Of a stretch of DNA of 64,000 nucleotides, positions 10,981-23,238 are shown one piece after another; within the stretch, counting starts at the first letter, position 1; each line of letters starts with the position of its first letter. The notes below the pieces were generated by a model, which was not told where the DNA came from, did not search any database, and saw only the letters and a program-made list of their open reading frames with translations. The DNA is from Chiridota heheva (Eukaryota; Echinodermata; Holothuroidea; Apodida; Chiridotidae). The position numbers and the translations under genes are program-made. The DNA lies in NCBI GenBank assembly GCA_020152595.1, contig JAIGNY010000912.1:346001-410000 (forward strand). Direction: 5' to 3'.

Positions 10981-13333
10981 CTCCGATTGTGTTAACTTTA
11001 TTTTCTTCCTGTTGCAAGAGTTTGTCACATTGCTTAAGTTTAGAAAGTTGTCTTAATACCTGTTCAGTGAATGATGTTTGTGAAATCAAAATATTTAAAA
11101 ATTGTTCAATTATAAAAGTAAAAAGGTTTTCTTTATTATTTTATTTTTGACAAACATAGATTGATATTCCGGTTTCTTCATGCAAAGTTTTTTTGTCTTA
11201 AAGAAGAAACTCTGCTATATTGCTCACAGACAATCAAACAACTTATGTTTTATAAAACCCCATTACTCTTTTCGAAATTAAAACAGACAGTACGATTGAA
11301 TATTTACAAGAAATAATGCCTACTCCTCATAGATTCCAATGATAAATTTTACGATTCTATCATTTCTTTGTCATATATGGATTTTACTGTTAAAGTGCTG
11401 TAAACCCAAACAAAATAAGTATTATTTTGTATAGTTCTATTCCTTTAATGAAAAACATGATACATTTGTAAATGTGCAACTTTATTACATTTATGGTTGC
11501 AGGCAGAACGAACTGTCACAGAAATCTAGCTAAGTACCAAATTAGATTATGATCACTGTATCCCAATGTACAAACCGGAACTGCTAATCTGACATGCAGC
11601 AATGGAAAAAACAATTCATCTAAATGTTGTTTATATTTTCTCCTGGCCATTATTTAAAATATTTTTCTTGTTTATGCACAGTTCCAAACTTTAATTTAGT
11701 TTATAGGAGACATTAAAAGTAGCTTTATTATTTTGGTGACAATTAAAATGGATGGAATAGTGTTCTGTATTTTTGCATAAAAAAAAAAAATTAGTAGGTT
11801 AAAACAGATGATGTTGTGGTCAAATTTAATGTGCCGTCAAAATGTACAAGCAGTTAAATTTCATGGAAATTGATTAAGCTTCATTGCTGCTGTGTGCCAT
11901 TTTGAATTGAAATTAGAAATTGCTATGAATAATTTGTTGTAAGAGGAAACTCTTAAGTTTTCACCTTGTCTGTTTGGAATTGACATTCCCTTTTAAAACT
12001 ATTCACATGGGAAATTACTTACGATGGTTAAAGATGAAAAATATAGAGTTAATGGCAAATATTTTGAATCAAAATACTTGAGTTTGTACGGTTGATTAGC
12101 TGTAGCATAATGATGTGGACCTCTGCTTGTTTGTGGATATGGTCAGCGAGGGAGTTGAACATTTTGTGTAGGTGATTGGGTGGAGGCTAAATCCCTTAAT
12201 TTAAGTATGTTAAATGAGGCTTGCCGTCAAATAGCAAGGGTTCATGGATAAATGGGAATTGATTGATTTTGTTTTCATTTATTTCACAACCAAAACTTTG
12301 TTTACAACCAATGTTAAAGGAGAGGTAGGGATGAACATAAAGATATATTTACAACGGTTGATGGGAAAAAACTACTGAAAGCTTTAATATACATGAAAAT
12401 CCCCTAAAAATGCTTCTTAATGACTTTCTATACATTACATCAATGCAAACAAAAAAACAAAATACTCAGATATCTTAGCATTCAAACTACAAAGAGAAAA
12501 GAAAAAAATCAGAAAACAAATTAGATAAAAATGATAATAGCAACAATATTTAAATGCAATTAAAAAAAAAAAAATCTTAGATTTAATTTCATAAAGACAA
12601 AAATACAGCATTCGAACATTTTTGTGGAGTTCGTCAGAGGCACATGTGTTTTTATCAAACTTTAAAATCTTTAGGGAAGATGAAAGCTCTCATAGAGTAG
12701 TTTCTTTAGTCTGAAATTAGGAACTGATTGTTTTTGGCATGCAGTGTGCAATAGAATAGCTTTTTAACACTTAAGTCAATCATCACTGTACAGTTGACAG
12801 TGATTAATGTAGGAAGAATTGAGTAATTTATTTTTATGACATTTTTTTTTCAATGATACAAGATTCCCTTATCCTATGAAGTTGTATATGTGTTAGTTTA
12901 GGTGATAGTCCTGTTTTATGCCTGTAAATATTTGATATATTGAATATTACAAGAGAATCTACTTTTCAAATATTCTACTGGTTTAAACCTTACAAGCTAG
13001 CGCCATGTATTTAATTTATATCAGTGTATGCGCATCACATATTTTGAAGATTCTTTTAGTTATTTTATTGTAAACTATTATTAGCCTTTGCTGTAATAGT
13101 CAAAAAGAAAATGACAGTTACATATTTCTTCATGAATGAGATGATTTCAAAGAATGTAATTATGCCACTTTGTATCAAAAATTTGCTTGCATAGATTTTC
13201 CCGTTATTTTTAATTGAATAAGAACCTGAACGTTTCCATTAATTATTCTTCATCTTAATAATGAAACAACAAATTTCTCCACAGTTTTTTACTCAAATAA
13301 CCAACTTTTTTCCATTCTCTCTACCTCTTTCAG
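10981..13333. other. Intron sequence upstream of the alternative exon cluster
   Basis: About 2.3 kb of AT-rich DNA with several homopolymer A runs. I see no exon-like segment with the E-peptide signature and no clear transposon. Confidence 0.6.
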
Positions 13334-13498
13334 TATACACCTTTCTTCTATTTTTCAATGTCTGGATCGCGATGCTGGTTTTGATTGCCGTTTCCTCCTC
13401 CAAAGCTGGCCTTTGCTTTGGGCTGTCCATTTTATTTTTGTTATTTTCCCATCTGGTGCATATGTGTGTTGGTTCAGACCTGTATATAAAGCCTTTAG
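13334..13498 (+). pseudogene. SCAMP alternative exon TM1-TM2, copy 1, with 1-nt frameshift
   Basis: Acceptor CTACCTCTTTCAG and donor GTGAGAAG are intact. The first part reads VYTFLLFFNVWIAMLVLIAV, a loop SSSKAG and CFGLSILFLLF, matching copies 2 and 3. After the TTATTTTCCC run the conserved sequence [17 protein letters not shown] continues in a different frame, as if one T were missing. The length is 165 nt; copies 2 and 3 are 172 and 178 nt, both 1 modulo 3. As written the exon would shift the downstream frame. The deletion falls next to a T/C homopolymer, so either a sequencing/assembly error or true decay (or use as a frame-breaking exon) is possible. The strong splice sites and well-kept second half argue for recent or apparent damage. 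Confidence 0.85.
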
Positions 13499-13854
13499 GT
13501 GAGAAGGGAATAGAATAAAATGAGAATCAACTCATAAATCAACATCATCTGCTGGTGGGGCATCCCTCCATTCATTTACTTTTTTGACTGCTTAGTGTTT
13601 GTAATGCCATTTTGATCATCGCTTATAAGTTTAGCCGAGAAAGTCATGTCGTAGATCAATCGTCTCGTATGTCACATGCAATTACACCTGTCCGCTCTAT
13701 TCTTGCAGGTTTCATGATTGAATGCTTCAATTATGCTGTTTTCACCATTGATAAAATTGTTTTCAGAAATTATATATTTCTCACCTAAGAGGCATCATTG
13801 TGTACTGTTAATCTGTCATGATGATGTATCTGTCTGTGCTTGCAGTATCATGTA

Positions 13855-14153
13855 ATACCGTATTTGACGTATTAAACGCCCCTGCTCTAATAAACGCCTA
13901 CCTAACATTTTTGACCTATAACATAATTTATTTGATTAATTTGAATATGTAAAATACTCAAATTTTGTTACATTCTTTGCTTATTTTGTATTTGATCTTG
14001 GTGGTTAGTGTGGGGCTAGCATTGAACTAGCTCACGTATATGGACAATGCAGTTCGAGTGGCACACTGTACATGGCCCTTGAGGATGGGCGCTTATCAGG
14101 AAAAAAATTGGCCTGAAAAGTGGTGCAATTATATTTTTGTGTCGAATACGGTA
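13855..14153. mobile_element. ~300-bp inverted-repeat MITE (TACCGTATT family)
   Basis: Terminal inverted repeats TACCGTATTTGAC and GTCGAATACGGTA match at 12 of 13 positions. Just inside the left end lies CTGCTCTAATAAACGCCTAC, then CTAACATTTTTGACC. This internal block is closely related to the 27-bp unit of the large array at 38,068-40,420, and the right-end GGGCGCTTATCAG recurs there too. No coding capacity. Confidence 0.75.
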
Positions 14154-15593
14154 CTTCACATTTCCAAACAGCATTAATGACAAATTTAAAAAGGGCCGTA
14201 GGTCAATAGCATAAAGATTTCAGCTTCAGAGTACATCTGTATTGTATGTATAATCTTTGCCTCGCATATTATTTTGATTATTGATTAGTTCAATTTGGCA
14301 TACATGTCATACATCATCAGCTTTCTAGCGCCTTTAAGCATTTATGTACGTTACTTGAAGTCGCTTGCAGATTTGTTAGACTCTCATTTGCATCATTCTT
14401 TGCAGGTATAACAAGAGAATTGTCCCATCAATCAGTGCCATCCGCTTCAGTATTTATAGGGTGGGTGGTAGGGGGAGGGAGGGGGGTCTCACCCAAAATG
14501 AGTAAGAATCATGTCCAATGCTTCAAGAGTGAGGCAAAATGCCAAGATTCTTCTACATCATTCAGTTAGAGAATTGTTACTTCCCTAAATTCATTGTTTC
14601 TTAAACAAACTGGAAGAGATCATTGTCTCAACATTGGATACTAAATAAAATATCAGCTTAATTGTGAAAACATGCACTTATGTATCTCTCTCTATATATA
14701 TATACACCACAAATAAAAACCTGCAGCCCCAAATATCACAAAATATTGTTTTGTATGTGCCAGGACCCCATCTTCCCCCGCTTCCGGCAGATGACTTTGT
14801 ATGAGCATTGACTATGTATGCTTTATCTTATGTTATCTTTCTGTATGTAGCATTTCTGGAGTTTGCTTTGCATTAGGTCAATACAAAATGTATAGTATTC
14901 ATTTTTGTTACAGGAATTGTTTCATTGCATTAAGTTAAAAATTAGATCAGCAAGAAATTATTATTTTTTTATTCTGAAAGTTCATAGATTAAGTTTACAC
15001 GATGAACAAAGAAATATTTGTCTGGTGGATACTTCCAATAAAATAGTGCATCAGACTGCACAGGAGATCTGAACTTCAATGATGTATTAATGCAGTGTTC
15101 GCATTAGGTTGCAGGATTGAAACAAGAAAAATCCAATCATTTTGGGTAGGAAATTCCCGCAAAAAAAATTAAGTAAGCTTATAGTACCGAAGTATTACAT
15201 ATTTTCCAAATTCCCCTGCAAAAATTGATAAGGGGAGAACCTCCCCCCTCCCCCATCATCCTTCAACACTAATATTAATGTTGTTGGAAGAGAGAAGAGT
15301 CACAATCTAACATCAAAGAATTCGAATTAAGATTAAGTTAAGGGGTCAAATTTTCGACCTGTGAGTATCGGTCTTTGCTTATATGTATTGAATAAAACAT
15401 CATAGCACAGCCGTTGATCCCCATCTGTATCTGCTAGCTTCCTGTAAACTGCTTTTGCTGCTCTATGCAGGGGTCAAGGTGTTCATCTCTGCTCTAGTGT
15501 TTTAAATGAAACATTAATTGAAAATTCTTTTAAATAATTGTTTGAAATTTTCTTGGAATATGCCTTTCATTCCCATCTGCTTGCTTTCTGTAG
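14154..15593. other. Intron between alternative exon copies 1 and 2
   Basis: Contains a short (TA)n near 14,692-14,703 and two G- or C-rich patches (about 14,459-14,492 and 15,236-15,256). No further exon copy was found. Confidence 0.6.
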
Positions 15594-15765
15594 GTTACAC
15601 ACTGCTGCTCCTGTTGAACACCTTCGTTGCTTTCCTCGTTCTTTGCATTATCAAGGGCAGCGGCACAAGCACTGGTCTCTTGTTCGGCCTCTCTCTTATC
15701 TTTTTATTCTTGTTTTCTCCTGGGGCGTATGTCTGCTGGGTTAGACCTGTTTATAAAGCCTTTAG
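15594..15765 (+). CDS. SCAMP alternative exon TM1-TM2-E peptide, copy 2
   Basis: A 172-nt exon between acceptor CTTGCTTTCTGTAG and donor GTGAGAAG, phase 1 in and phase 2 out. It encodes the rest of TM1 (YTLLLLLNTFVAFLVLCII), a luminal loop KGSGTSTG, TM2 (LLFGLSLIFLFLFSPGAYVC) and the cytosolic [11 protein letters not shown]. The last element corresponds to the SCAMP E peptide between TM2 and TM3, reported in mammals to act in exocytosis and phosphoinositide binding. Splicing to 23,239 completes the Arg codon and gives KAFRSDSSF, as in the family. Sequence just beyond the donor resembles that of copy 1, suggesting these two separated most recently. Use of this copy leaves the frame fully open. 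Confidence 0.92.
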
Positions 15766-17749
15766 GTGAGAAGAAGGGTGAGGATTAAAATAGATATGTA
15801 GTACCATGCATATTCATGATCACAGGATTTTAGCTTTCAGAAACATCTTTGAACTTAAAATTGCTGCCAGCATTGTGTCATTTCTAGAGTAAGGGTCTTT
15901 GGCTGGGTCATTTATGATGACGAAATGAGCAAGTCATGTTCGTGTTTCCATCCATTCATCATACACTGGTGGATGTCTCAATGTTTGCTTCCCTACTTTG
16001 ATGCTTATTTGATTTATTTTGGGAAGACTTGATGCATATTGAGCAATAAAATCTGTATTAACGTGTAGGGCAAAAATCTTATGTGGTACCGGTACAGTAC
16101 ATCTAGTTAGCGGTGCACGCTCCATGCAGTCAATGCAATATACTGCACAAAACGAAATTTCTGCACACACAAGACTGAGTGACAACAAGATGGTGAACAA
16201 AAATTGTGCCTTTGGGCCCGCTACAGGCTTTGTTAATCTGATTCCCATTACCCAGAACGGTTAGCAAACACAATTTTGTTTATTCCTTTTGCTAAAAACT
16301 CTAAAGATCCGGAGAAGTGTCATAAATGGTTTAAAACTTATGGCAGGCCACATGAACATCAAGTGTCAGTCCATTGGTCATGCATGGATTGCGGATTTGA
16401 GATTTGTTTACCCCACTTAGTTACCGCATTGCTATGGTGGATGTGGCCTATTTGCGTACTCAGAGAGCTTAATTCCAGCTCTCACTCGCAAAAAAGTATG
16501 CTTGTACGCTCCAATAAAAAAACGAGAAAATTTATCAAATAAACAGACATACACACCTGTGTTTTTCCCCTCTACATTTATTGCCTTATTAATTCTTTTC
16601 CATTAAGTTCTGAAGAATTTTTTTTTGTGGCGCAATATGACCCCTGGATTTAATGTACCATTTAATCTAGCCAACCAACCAATCAAAAATTCAGCAATTT
16701 AGAGTTACCATTTTTGATTGCGATATTAGTAAATAAAGCTTGTTTGCTTTGGTCATCCCCATTGCAAATTATGGCTCTTTTTGATCTGTTAATAGCATCA
16801 ACACTATACTGTACCGTTTTGTTGCAGAGTAACTATGGCGTACAAAGAGAATTTGTTCAATTTATCATTTTTTCACAGCCTTCTATTTATGGCTTTACAT
16901 TATCAGTTGTCATCTTCATCGCCTCTCATTGTAGTGAAAGTCAGATTCACACTCGTGTCCATTATAATTTTGTTTCAAGCCCATCTTCCACAACAGCATC
17001 GTAAGAGCTCACTACACCTACCAGTCTACATTCGCATCTTACATTGTTTTGACATTCAAGACTTAAGCTTCATGATGGAATGTCTGACACTTTCAGTAAA
17101 TGTAATTTCATAAGAAGTACTTGATTGTTACTAAACATTTTCATTTCAGATGTACATCATCATTGTCAATGTAATTTCTCTGTGTATCTTGTGATGTTTG
17201 TTCTTCATTTTGACCTTCTTAGGACAAAGCCGCAGCCAAGATGTTTTGGTTTGGTTTTTTCTTCAGATGGGAATGGGTGGGGGCAAACACTTGAAGAGAG
17301 GGCACTTGAGAGTCTCCACCTCCCCTTGCTTTTCATTATCCACTCACCGAAGCTGGTGAAGAGGGGATATAGCATCTTCACCATTCGTCTGTCCATCCAC
17401 ATCTATTGTTAGTTCGTCCACATCTATTGTCCATCTAGCTTCATGCATTGGTCAGCTACTATGGAACAAAAGATTGCTACCCTAGGAAAGGAATTTCAAG
17501 TTATTTTTTTTTGAAAACAAATTTATATGAAGGAGAACAAATGCATTCCAGACTTTAATAGCAGCAATTAAAGGATTTGTTCTGGGATGAAAAAAAGTTG
17601 AATAATAGATGTGATGACTGAATGGAATTTATAATGAAGTGTCTTGCGAATGAATAGTAAAAAATGTCTTCACTTGAATAGAATGGACACTTAATAGACT
17701 TGTGATAATCTGCCAATTAATTTGTACTGAATTTTCATTCTGATTTGGG
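15766..17749. other. Intron between alternative exon copies 2 and 3, first part
   Basis: AT-rich intron. An open frame at 16,276-16,542 (with DPEKCHKWFKTYGRP) has a vaguely domain-like look, but no splice context or recognisable family. It may be a decayed transposon fragment. Nothing else is supported. Confidence 0.5.
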
Positions 17750-18620
17750 AGAACAGGGAGGTAATAGTGAAGGTTGGAATGATGAGTTAGTTAAGAGTAT
17801 ATTTGGTAGATGAGTGGATGGCAAAAGTGGGTTGGGGTAGTAGGTGAATGGATGATGGAAGGTGAATAGGGGATGTAAGGTGAATGGGGTATGTTGGGGA
17901 ATAGAGGATGATATGTGAATGGAGGACGGTAGACGAACGGGAGATAGGGCAGGTGAAGGGGATGCTAGGTGAATGGAGCGTGTTAAGTTGATGGGAGTTA
18001 GAGGAAAGAATGTTGGGTCAAAAAGTAGAATGATTGGTAGATATAGGAATTAGGATGAAGGTGGGATAGCATGAGGTACAGGATGGGATGATTGTGTGAC
18101 AGGGTGGATGGCATGTGGGACAGGGTGGATGGCATGTGGGACAGGGTGGATGGCATGTGGGACAGGGTGGCATGTGGGAGAGGGTACCATAGAATGTGGG
18201 ACAGGATGTCATGGCATATAGGACAGGGTGGCATGGGATGTGAAACATGGTAGTGTCATGGCATGTATAACAGATTGGGATGGCATGTGGGACAAGTTGG
18301 GATGGAATGGGGACAGAGTGTAATGACATGTGAGACTTGATGGCATGTCATCTGGATTTCAGGGTAGGATGGTACATGGGACAAAGTGGGATAGGACAGG
18401 TGGTGGTAGATGGAAGGGTGGCATGTGGGACAGGGTAGGAGGGTACATGGAGGGATTGGATATGGGACAAGGTGGCATGGTATATAAGACAGTGAGGGAT
18501 GGCAGGTGGGAGAGGGTGGCATGGTATATGGGACAGGGTGGCATGGTATATGGGACAGGGTGGCATGGTATATGGGACAGGGTGGCAAGGCATATGGTGA
18601 GATGTCATCTTGATTGCAGG
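17750..18620. repeat. G-rich minisatellite, ~20-22 bp unit
   Basis: From about 18,090 the sequence is tandem GGGACAGGGTGGATGGCATG and its variant GGTGGCATGGTATATGGGAC. The flank back to ~17,750 is a diverged version (GGTGAATGGGG-like). There are almost no Cs on the + strand in long stretches. Runs of GGG spaced 5-12 nt apart give some G-quadruplex potential. It lies between alternative exon copies 2 and 3. Reading frames on either strand are artefacts of the repeat. Confidence 0.85.
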
Positions 18621-19210
18621 TGTGATTGCATATGGGTCATGTTGTGGAATGGTATCTGGATTTCATGTATGATTTCCTGTTGGGAGAGATATAGGATGGG
18701 ACATGCAGAACAGAGGGTGGAATGGCAGTTGTGACATAAAGTGGAAAGCATGTTATTAGCAAGGAGGGGATTTGTATCATTTGCGATGTCTGGTTTTTCA
18801 TGTTATTTCACTCAAGGGGAGCACAGAACCTCCTGTGCTGGCAATGGACCTATATTAAAGATATGCCATATTTTTTACAGGTTGTACTGTCATTAAGATT
18901 AGACAGCTTACCTCACCTTTATGTTACCATTAAATCAAAGTTAGCATAGATTTCAAAAAGTGCGCAATTCAGTAAAAATTCGACGCAAAGTCATTTTGCT
19001 GGGAAGTTTGTTTTTAGTGCTTAGATGGGGTAATAAAATTATGGAGGCTATGTGGTCGTAAGTATAAACAAACCATGCTATTGCCGAGGTACATTCTGTT
19101 ATCATGTAGGGGAAGCCAGTTTGAAGTCACAAAGTGACTATAAATACTTCGCTCCAGTTGCAACTTCTTTGAAAAGAGCGCTAACAAGTGCAACTGCCTG
19201 CCAGTATGTT
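18621..19210. other. Intron sequence, nothing recognised
   Basis: Unremarkable intron sequence between the G-rich array and the first foldback element. Confidence 0.55.
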
Positions 19211-19532
19211 TTAAAGGATTAGTTCAAGGGTCAAGCAAGAACATCTTACATGAAAGAAGATTTCAAAACAAACCATTTGGTGAAGATTGCATTCACCTAT
19301 CTTATTTTGTGAAGGAGATATTCAGATTCAAATTACATTTGTGTCCAAACAAGTGAAATCTTCTAGACTTGCCGCACTAGCTGTTTCTGTTCAGGTATTC
19401 GAGACAGAGCTTTAAACTTGAATATCTCCTTAACAGAATAAGATACTGAACTAGTTTCTTCACCATTTCATTTCTTTTAAAGTTTTTTTTTACATAAGAT
19501 GAACTTGTTTGACCACTGAACTAATCCTTTAA
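19211..19532. mobile_element. TTAA foldback element family 1, compact copy
   Basis: TTAA-flanked at both ends. The left arm begins AGGATTAGTTCAAGGGTCAA and the right arm ends TTTGACCACTGAACTAATCC. At 322 bp it is essentially the two inverted arms joined back to back. It ends 112 bp before alternative exon copy 3. Confidence 0.78.
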
Positions 19533-19644
19533 TACTCACTGCACTAATAGCCATGAAATGATGTCAAATAATTTCCAGGTATAGAATATTTGTCATGCTC
19601 TCATATTCATGTCCATTGCTTTTGATTTTACCATCATTTCACAG

Positions 19645-19822
19645 TGTACTCCGTTGTCATGATCATAAACGTGTTCATCACAGCAGCATACTTTTTCGTT
19701 GCCACAACCATAGATACAATACAGGGGGCTGGAACGTGCTTTGGATTATCCCTATTACTATTGATATTATTTATTCCGGGATCCTATGTTTGCTGGTTCA
19801 GACCTGTTTACAAAGCATTCAG
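19645..19822 (+). CDS. SCAMP alternative exon TM1-TM2-E peptide, copy 3
   Basis: A 178-nt exon between acceptor CATCATTTCACAG and donor GTAACG, phase 1 in and phase 2 out. It encodes [19 protein letters not shown], a longer and more polar loop [15 protein letters not shown]2 [18 protein letters not shown] and the E peptide [11 protein letters not shown]. It keeps the pattern shared with copies 1 and 2 (an N in TM1, [18 protein letters not shown]) but otherwise differs at most TM1 and loop positions. This points to an old duplication kept under selection for the membrane fold. Its donor differs from the GTGAGAAG of the other two. Foldback transposon copies lie on both sides. Confidence 0.92.
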
Positions 19823-20122
19823 GTAACGTACAGGTTACTTCTATGTAAAAGAGTTTCGTGTGGCCATTTTGTTTAGGGTATAGGGGGATGTGTAGGGAAT
19901 TAGAGGATCCATAGTTGGAGTAGGGATGAAATTAAGCTTGGCTAACAAATTTAATTTTTGTAGATATATCAAATATTGCTGAGGAGTGTTACAAGACACA
20001 TGCTTTTGCCTTCTCTCCATTTCAGTATTTACCTTGCAAAATTTATTCTTCGATGATGACAAAGTTTAAAGGTCTACGGATTGATCAAAATGATCCTAAT
20101 GGACAAAACATTTAACTCAAAC

Positions 20123-20650
20123 TTAAAGGATTAGTTCGGGGTCAAGCATGTCCATTCTATATGAAAGAAGACTTTAAAAGAAACAGAATGGTAAAGAAAG
20201 CATTCAAAAATCTTATTCCCTCAAGGAGATATCCAAGTTTAAAGTTTGGCATTATTTGTGTAGAAACAACTGAAATCAGACTAGTTGTAATGTCACAGCC
20301 TCAGATTCCTTAAAATCTGTATGTATTTTAAAGAAAGTTTATTTCATTTTTTCACTATTTGAATTATTTATCCTCAAACTTACTTCAGGTGGTATGTTAT
20401 AAATACCTTTCCTAGATTCAGTTTTACTACTTTTTTGACATAAGCTATGGCTTTTAAACCACAAAATCGCAGGACAAAATATGATAGAATACATCAATAC
20501 TTTAAGGATTCTGAGGCTATGACATCACAACTAGTCTGATTTCAGTCGTTTCTACACAACATTTTTAAATGCTTTCTGCACCATTTTGTTTCTTTTGAAG
20601 TCTCTTTCAAATAACTTAAAACTTGCTTGACCACTGAACTAATCCTTTAA
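20123..20650. mobile_element. TTAA foldback element family 1, full copy
   Basis: Flanked by TTAA. The left arm begins AGGATTAGTTCGGGGTCAAG and the right arm ends CTTGACCACTGAACTAATCC, with a centre related to the copy at 8937-9517. It starts 300 bp after the donor of alternative exon copy 3. Confidence 0.78.
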
Positions 20651-22429
20651 GACAACCATATCATTTCTAATGCTCAGAAATGAACGAAATAGAAGTCTTG
20701 TCAAAATAAATAGATAAAAGCACAGGAATATGGCAAAAATTGCAGCTTGCAGGCAGTCCAGCTGCTGTCAGAATACAGTTTATGTCTTTGCAAAAAACTT
20801 ACAAATTTTCACAATTGAAGCATTGTCACCAATTTCATAACTATAGGCACATATCTGATGGGTAGGTATGAAATTGTCAAATTAAAAAACTTTTATCTTG
20901 ACTTGGGTTTCTTCCTCTTCGTATTTGTATGTTTTACAGTATTCATGTTGTTTACATAAAATTTGTGGCAGTATATATACCATTTGTGATTTGGATTCGT
21001 TTTCACCTCTATATTAAAAACATTTTCATAGAATTTTTCATTGATTTTGATATAAGATTCCACATCAAATCTTTTGTGAGTCTCACTAGAATTGTTCTGA
21101 TATTTCTTTCTTTCATAAGATACATCAGGAAAGGAGTAGATAATATTTGTCAGGGCACTAGAATGAATTTTTTAAATTTATATATAGTATTTTTAATTTC
21201 TTTGTATACACTTACAGAGTTATAACTTCTTCTTTTTTAGCAAAAAATGTTTTTGTTTTTGTTTTTTTAAAGCAAAAAAGATGTTTTTTTAAAGCAAAAA
21301 AGGTGTTTTTTTTAAAGCAAAAAAGGTGTTTTTAGCCAAAAAGAGATTATTCATGACCTATAATATAGACCCTTTCAAGTTGGCAATTTCAGAAAAACTA
21401 CTAATAATAATGTCACATGGCTGAAATTCTTGTGTACATATTGAACCAATAGTATTGGGGGAATCTTATCGCCCAAACAAATACAGTACTGGGGCATTTT
21501 TTTCTCGGCTGCTACACAATTCACATGGGTAATGAGACGAAGCACATGAAAAAATGTTATTAAATGCTATGTACAGTGCGTTATACAGTACATGAAGGTT
21601 ATTCCCATGCGCATTGCTGCTTACAACTTTTACACCAACAACTGCACCTGATTGGTCGTGCAACAAAAGGGATTATTTCCCCAGCCAATGCTTGCTCAGA
21701 AGTACTGAAGTAATGACATCCAGTTTTATTAAAGACCTGGCCTATTTGATGCTTCAATAAGTATCTACAGTACCATCGAAGTTGTGACTTCCTTTTACCA
21801 ATTATTTTTAAAATAACATGTCTTCATATTTTAGTCTTTGCCCCTTGAAGTAGTGCAATGTTATTTTTAGAAATTAGCTCTTTGTTTAGATAGTAATCTA
21901 TCAGATTCATAGTATTAAGGTAAATATAATTAGTAGAACAAATGGTTTGACATATCAATATGAGACCTACTTGCTCACTGGACATTAACTACTGTGCTGT
22001 CAAGAATATCTTGTCAGCTAAGGTATTTTCTGTTTGTACGGCAAATTAGTTGTCTGATGGTTAAACCTTGTTTAAGTTATGTCTGCCCGGGTATAAGGTT
22101 TGCTTGTCCTGGATACAGTGTTCACACTAGGAGTTCAAACTTTAAGGAGGGGATGATTTTTCCATTCCATTGTTTATTTTTGAGGAGATTTAAAAAGGGG
22201 GGGGAATGGAATTTATTTTTGGGGAGAAAAAAACAAAGACCAAAAATACAACAACAAAAAACCGGCCAAATTTGCCTCCTTTTTTTGGCAATTTTTTTTT
22301 TTTGCAGGATTTTTTTTGTTACAGTTGGTTGTTTCGGTAGATATAACAATAGATGTTTAAAATAGTAGAAATGGAAAGTTATTGTCCTGATTAGTTCATA
22401 TATTGGCATATTTTCTTAAATCATATTTT
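20651..22429. other. Intron sequence with a small T/A-rich repeat
   Basis: Mostly AT-rich. At 21,238-21,345 there are about four tandem copies of an AAAGCAAAAAAGGTGTTTTT-like unit. An open frame at 20,929-21,225 follows a TTTTACAG but hits a stop in the exon phase and lacks the E peptide, so it is not a fourth exon copy. Confidence 0.55.
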
Positions 22430-23236
22430 AGAACTTACTTTATTACATTATTACTCATTATCTTTTTATTACTTACTTTATTACATTATTGCTAATTATC
22501 TTTTTATTATTTACTTTATTATATTATTGCTGAGTATATTTTTATTACATACTTTTTACATTATTGCTCATTATCTTTTTATTACCTACTTTATTACATT
22601 ATTGCTCATTATCTTTTTATTACTTACTTTATTACATTATTGCTCATTATCTTTTTATTACTTACTTTATTACATTATTGCTCATTATCTTTTTATTATG
22701 TACTTTATTACATTATTGCTAATTATCTTTTATTACTTACTGTATTACATTATTGCTAATTATCTTTTTATTACTTACTTTATTACATTTTTGCTCATTA
22801 TCTTTTTATTACTTTATTACATTATTGCTAAGTATCTTTTTTATTACTTACTTTATTACATTATTGCTCATTATCTTTTTTTTTTTACTTTATTACATTA
22901 TTGCTAATTATCTTTTTATTATTTGCATTATTACATTATTGCTAAGTATCTTTTTATTACTTTATTACATTATTGCTAATTAATTTTGTATTATTTTATT
23001 ACAACATTGCTAATTATCTTTTTATTACTTTATTACATTAATGCTCATTATCTTTTTATTACTTTATTACATTATTGCTAATTAGTTTTTTATCATTTAC
23101 TTTATTACATTATTGCTGAGTATCTTTTTATTACATTATTGCTCATTATTTTTTGTATTACCTTATTACAATATTGCTAATTATCTTTTTATTGATTGAA
23201 TTATTGCTAATTATCTTTTTGATTACTTTCTTTTGC
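22430..23236. repeat. 38-bp minisatellite running into a splice acceptor
   Basis: About 20 tandem copies of TTACTTACTTTATTACATTA followed by TTGCTCATTATCTTTTTA; spacing is 38-39 bp (22,563, 22,602, 22,640, 22,678) and some units are shortened to ~28 bp. Many carry TTGCTAAT followed by a T-rich stretch. The last unit merges into CTAATTATCTTTTTGATTAC and CTTTCTTTTGCAG, the acceptor of the TM3 exon. Open frames are artefacts. Confidence 0.93.
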
Positions 23237-23238
23237 AG

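Noticed and set aside
16276..16542. THAP-like or zinc-binding fragment (DPEKCHKWFKTYGRP)
   Set aside because: No complete C2CH pattern, no splice sites and no second piece; too little to name.
17998..18734. Proline/cysteine-rich minus-strand ORFs
   Set aside because: Shadows of the G-rich minisatellite.
20929..21225. Possible fourth alternative TM exon after TTTTACAG
   Set aside because: In the required phase it stops after a few codons, and neither FGLS nor the E peptide is present.
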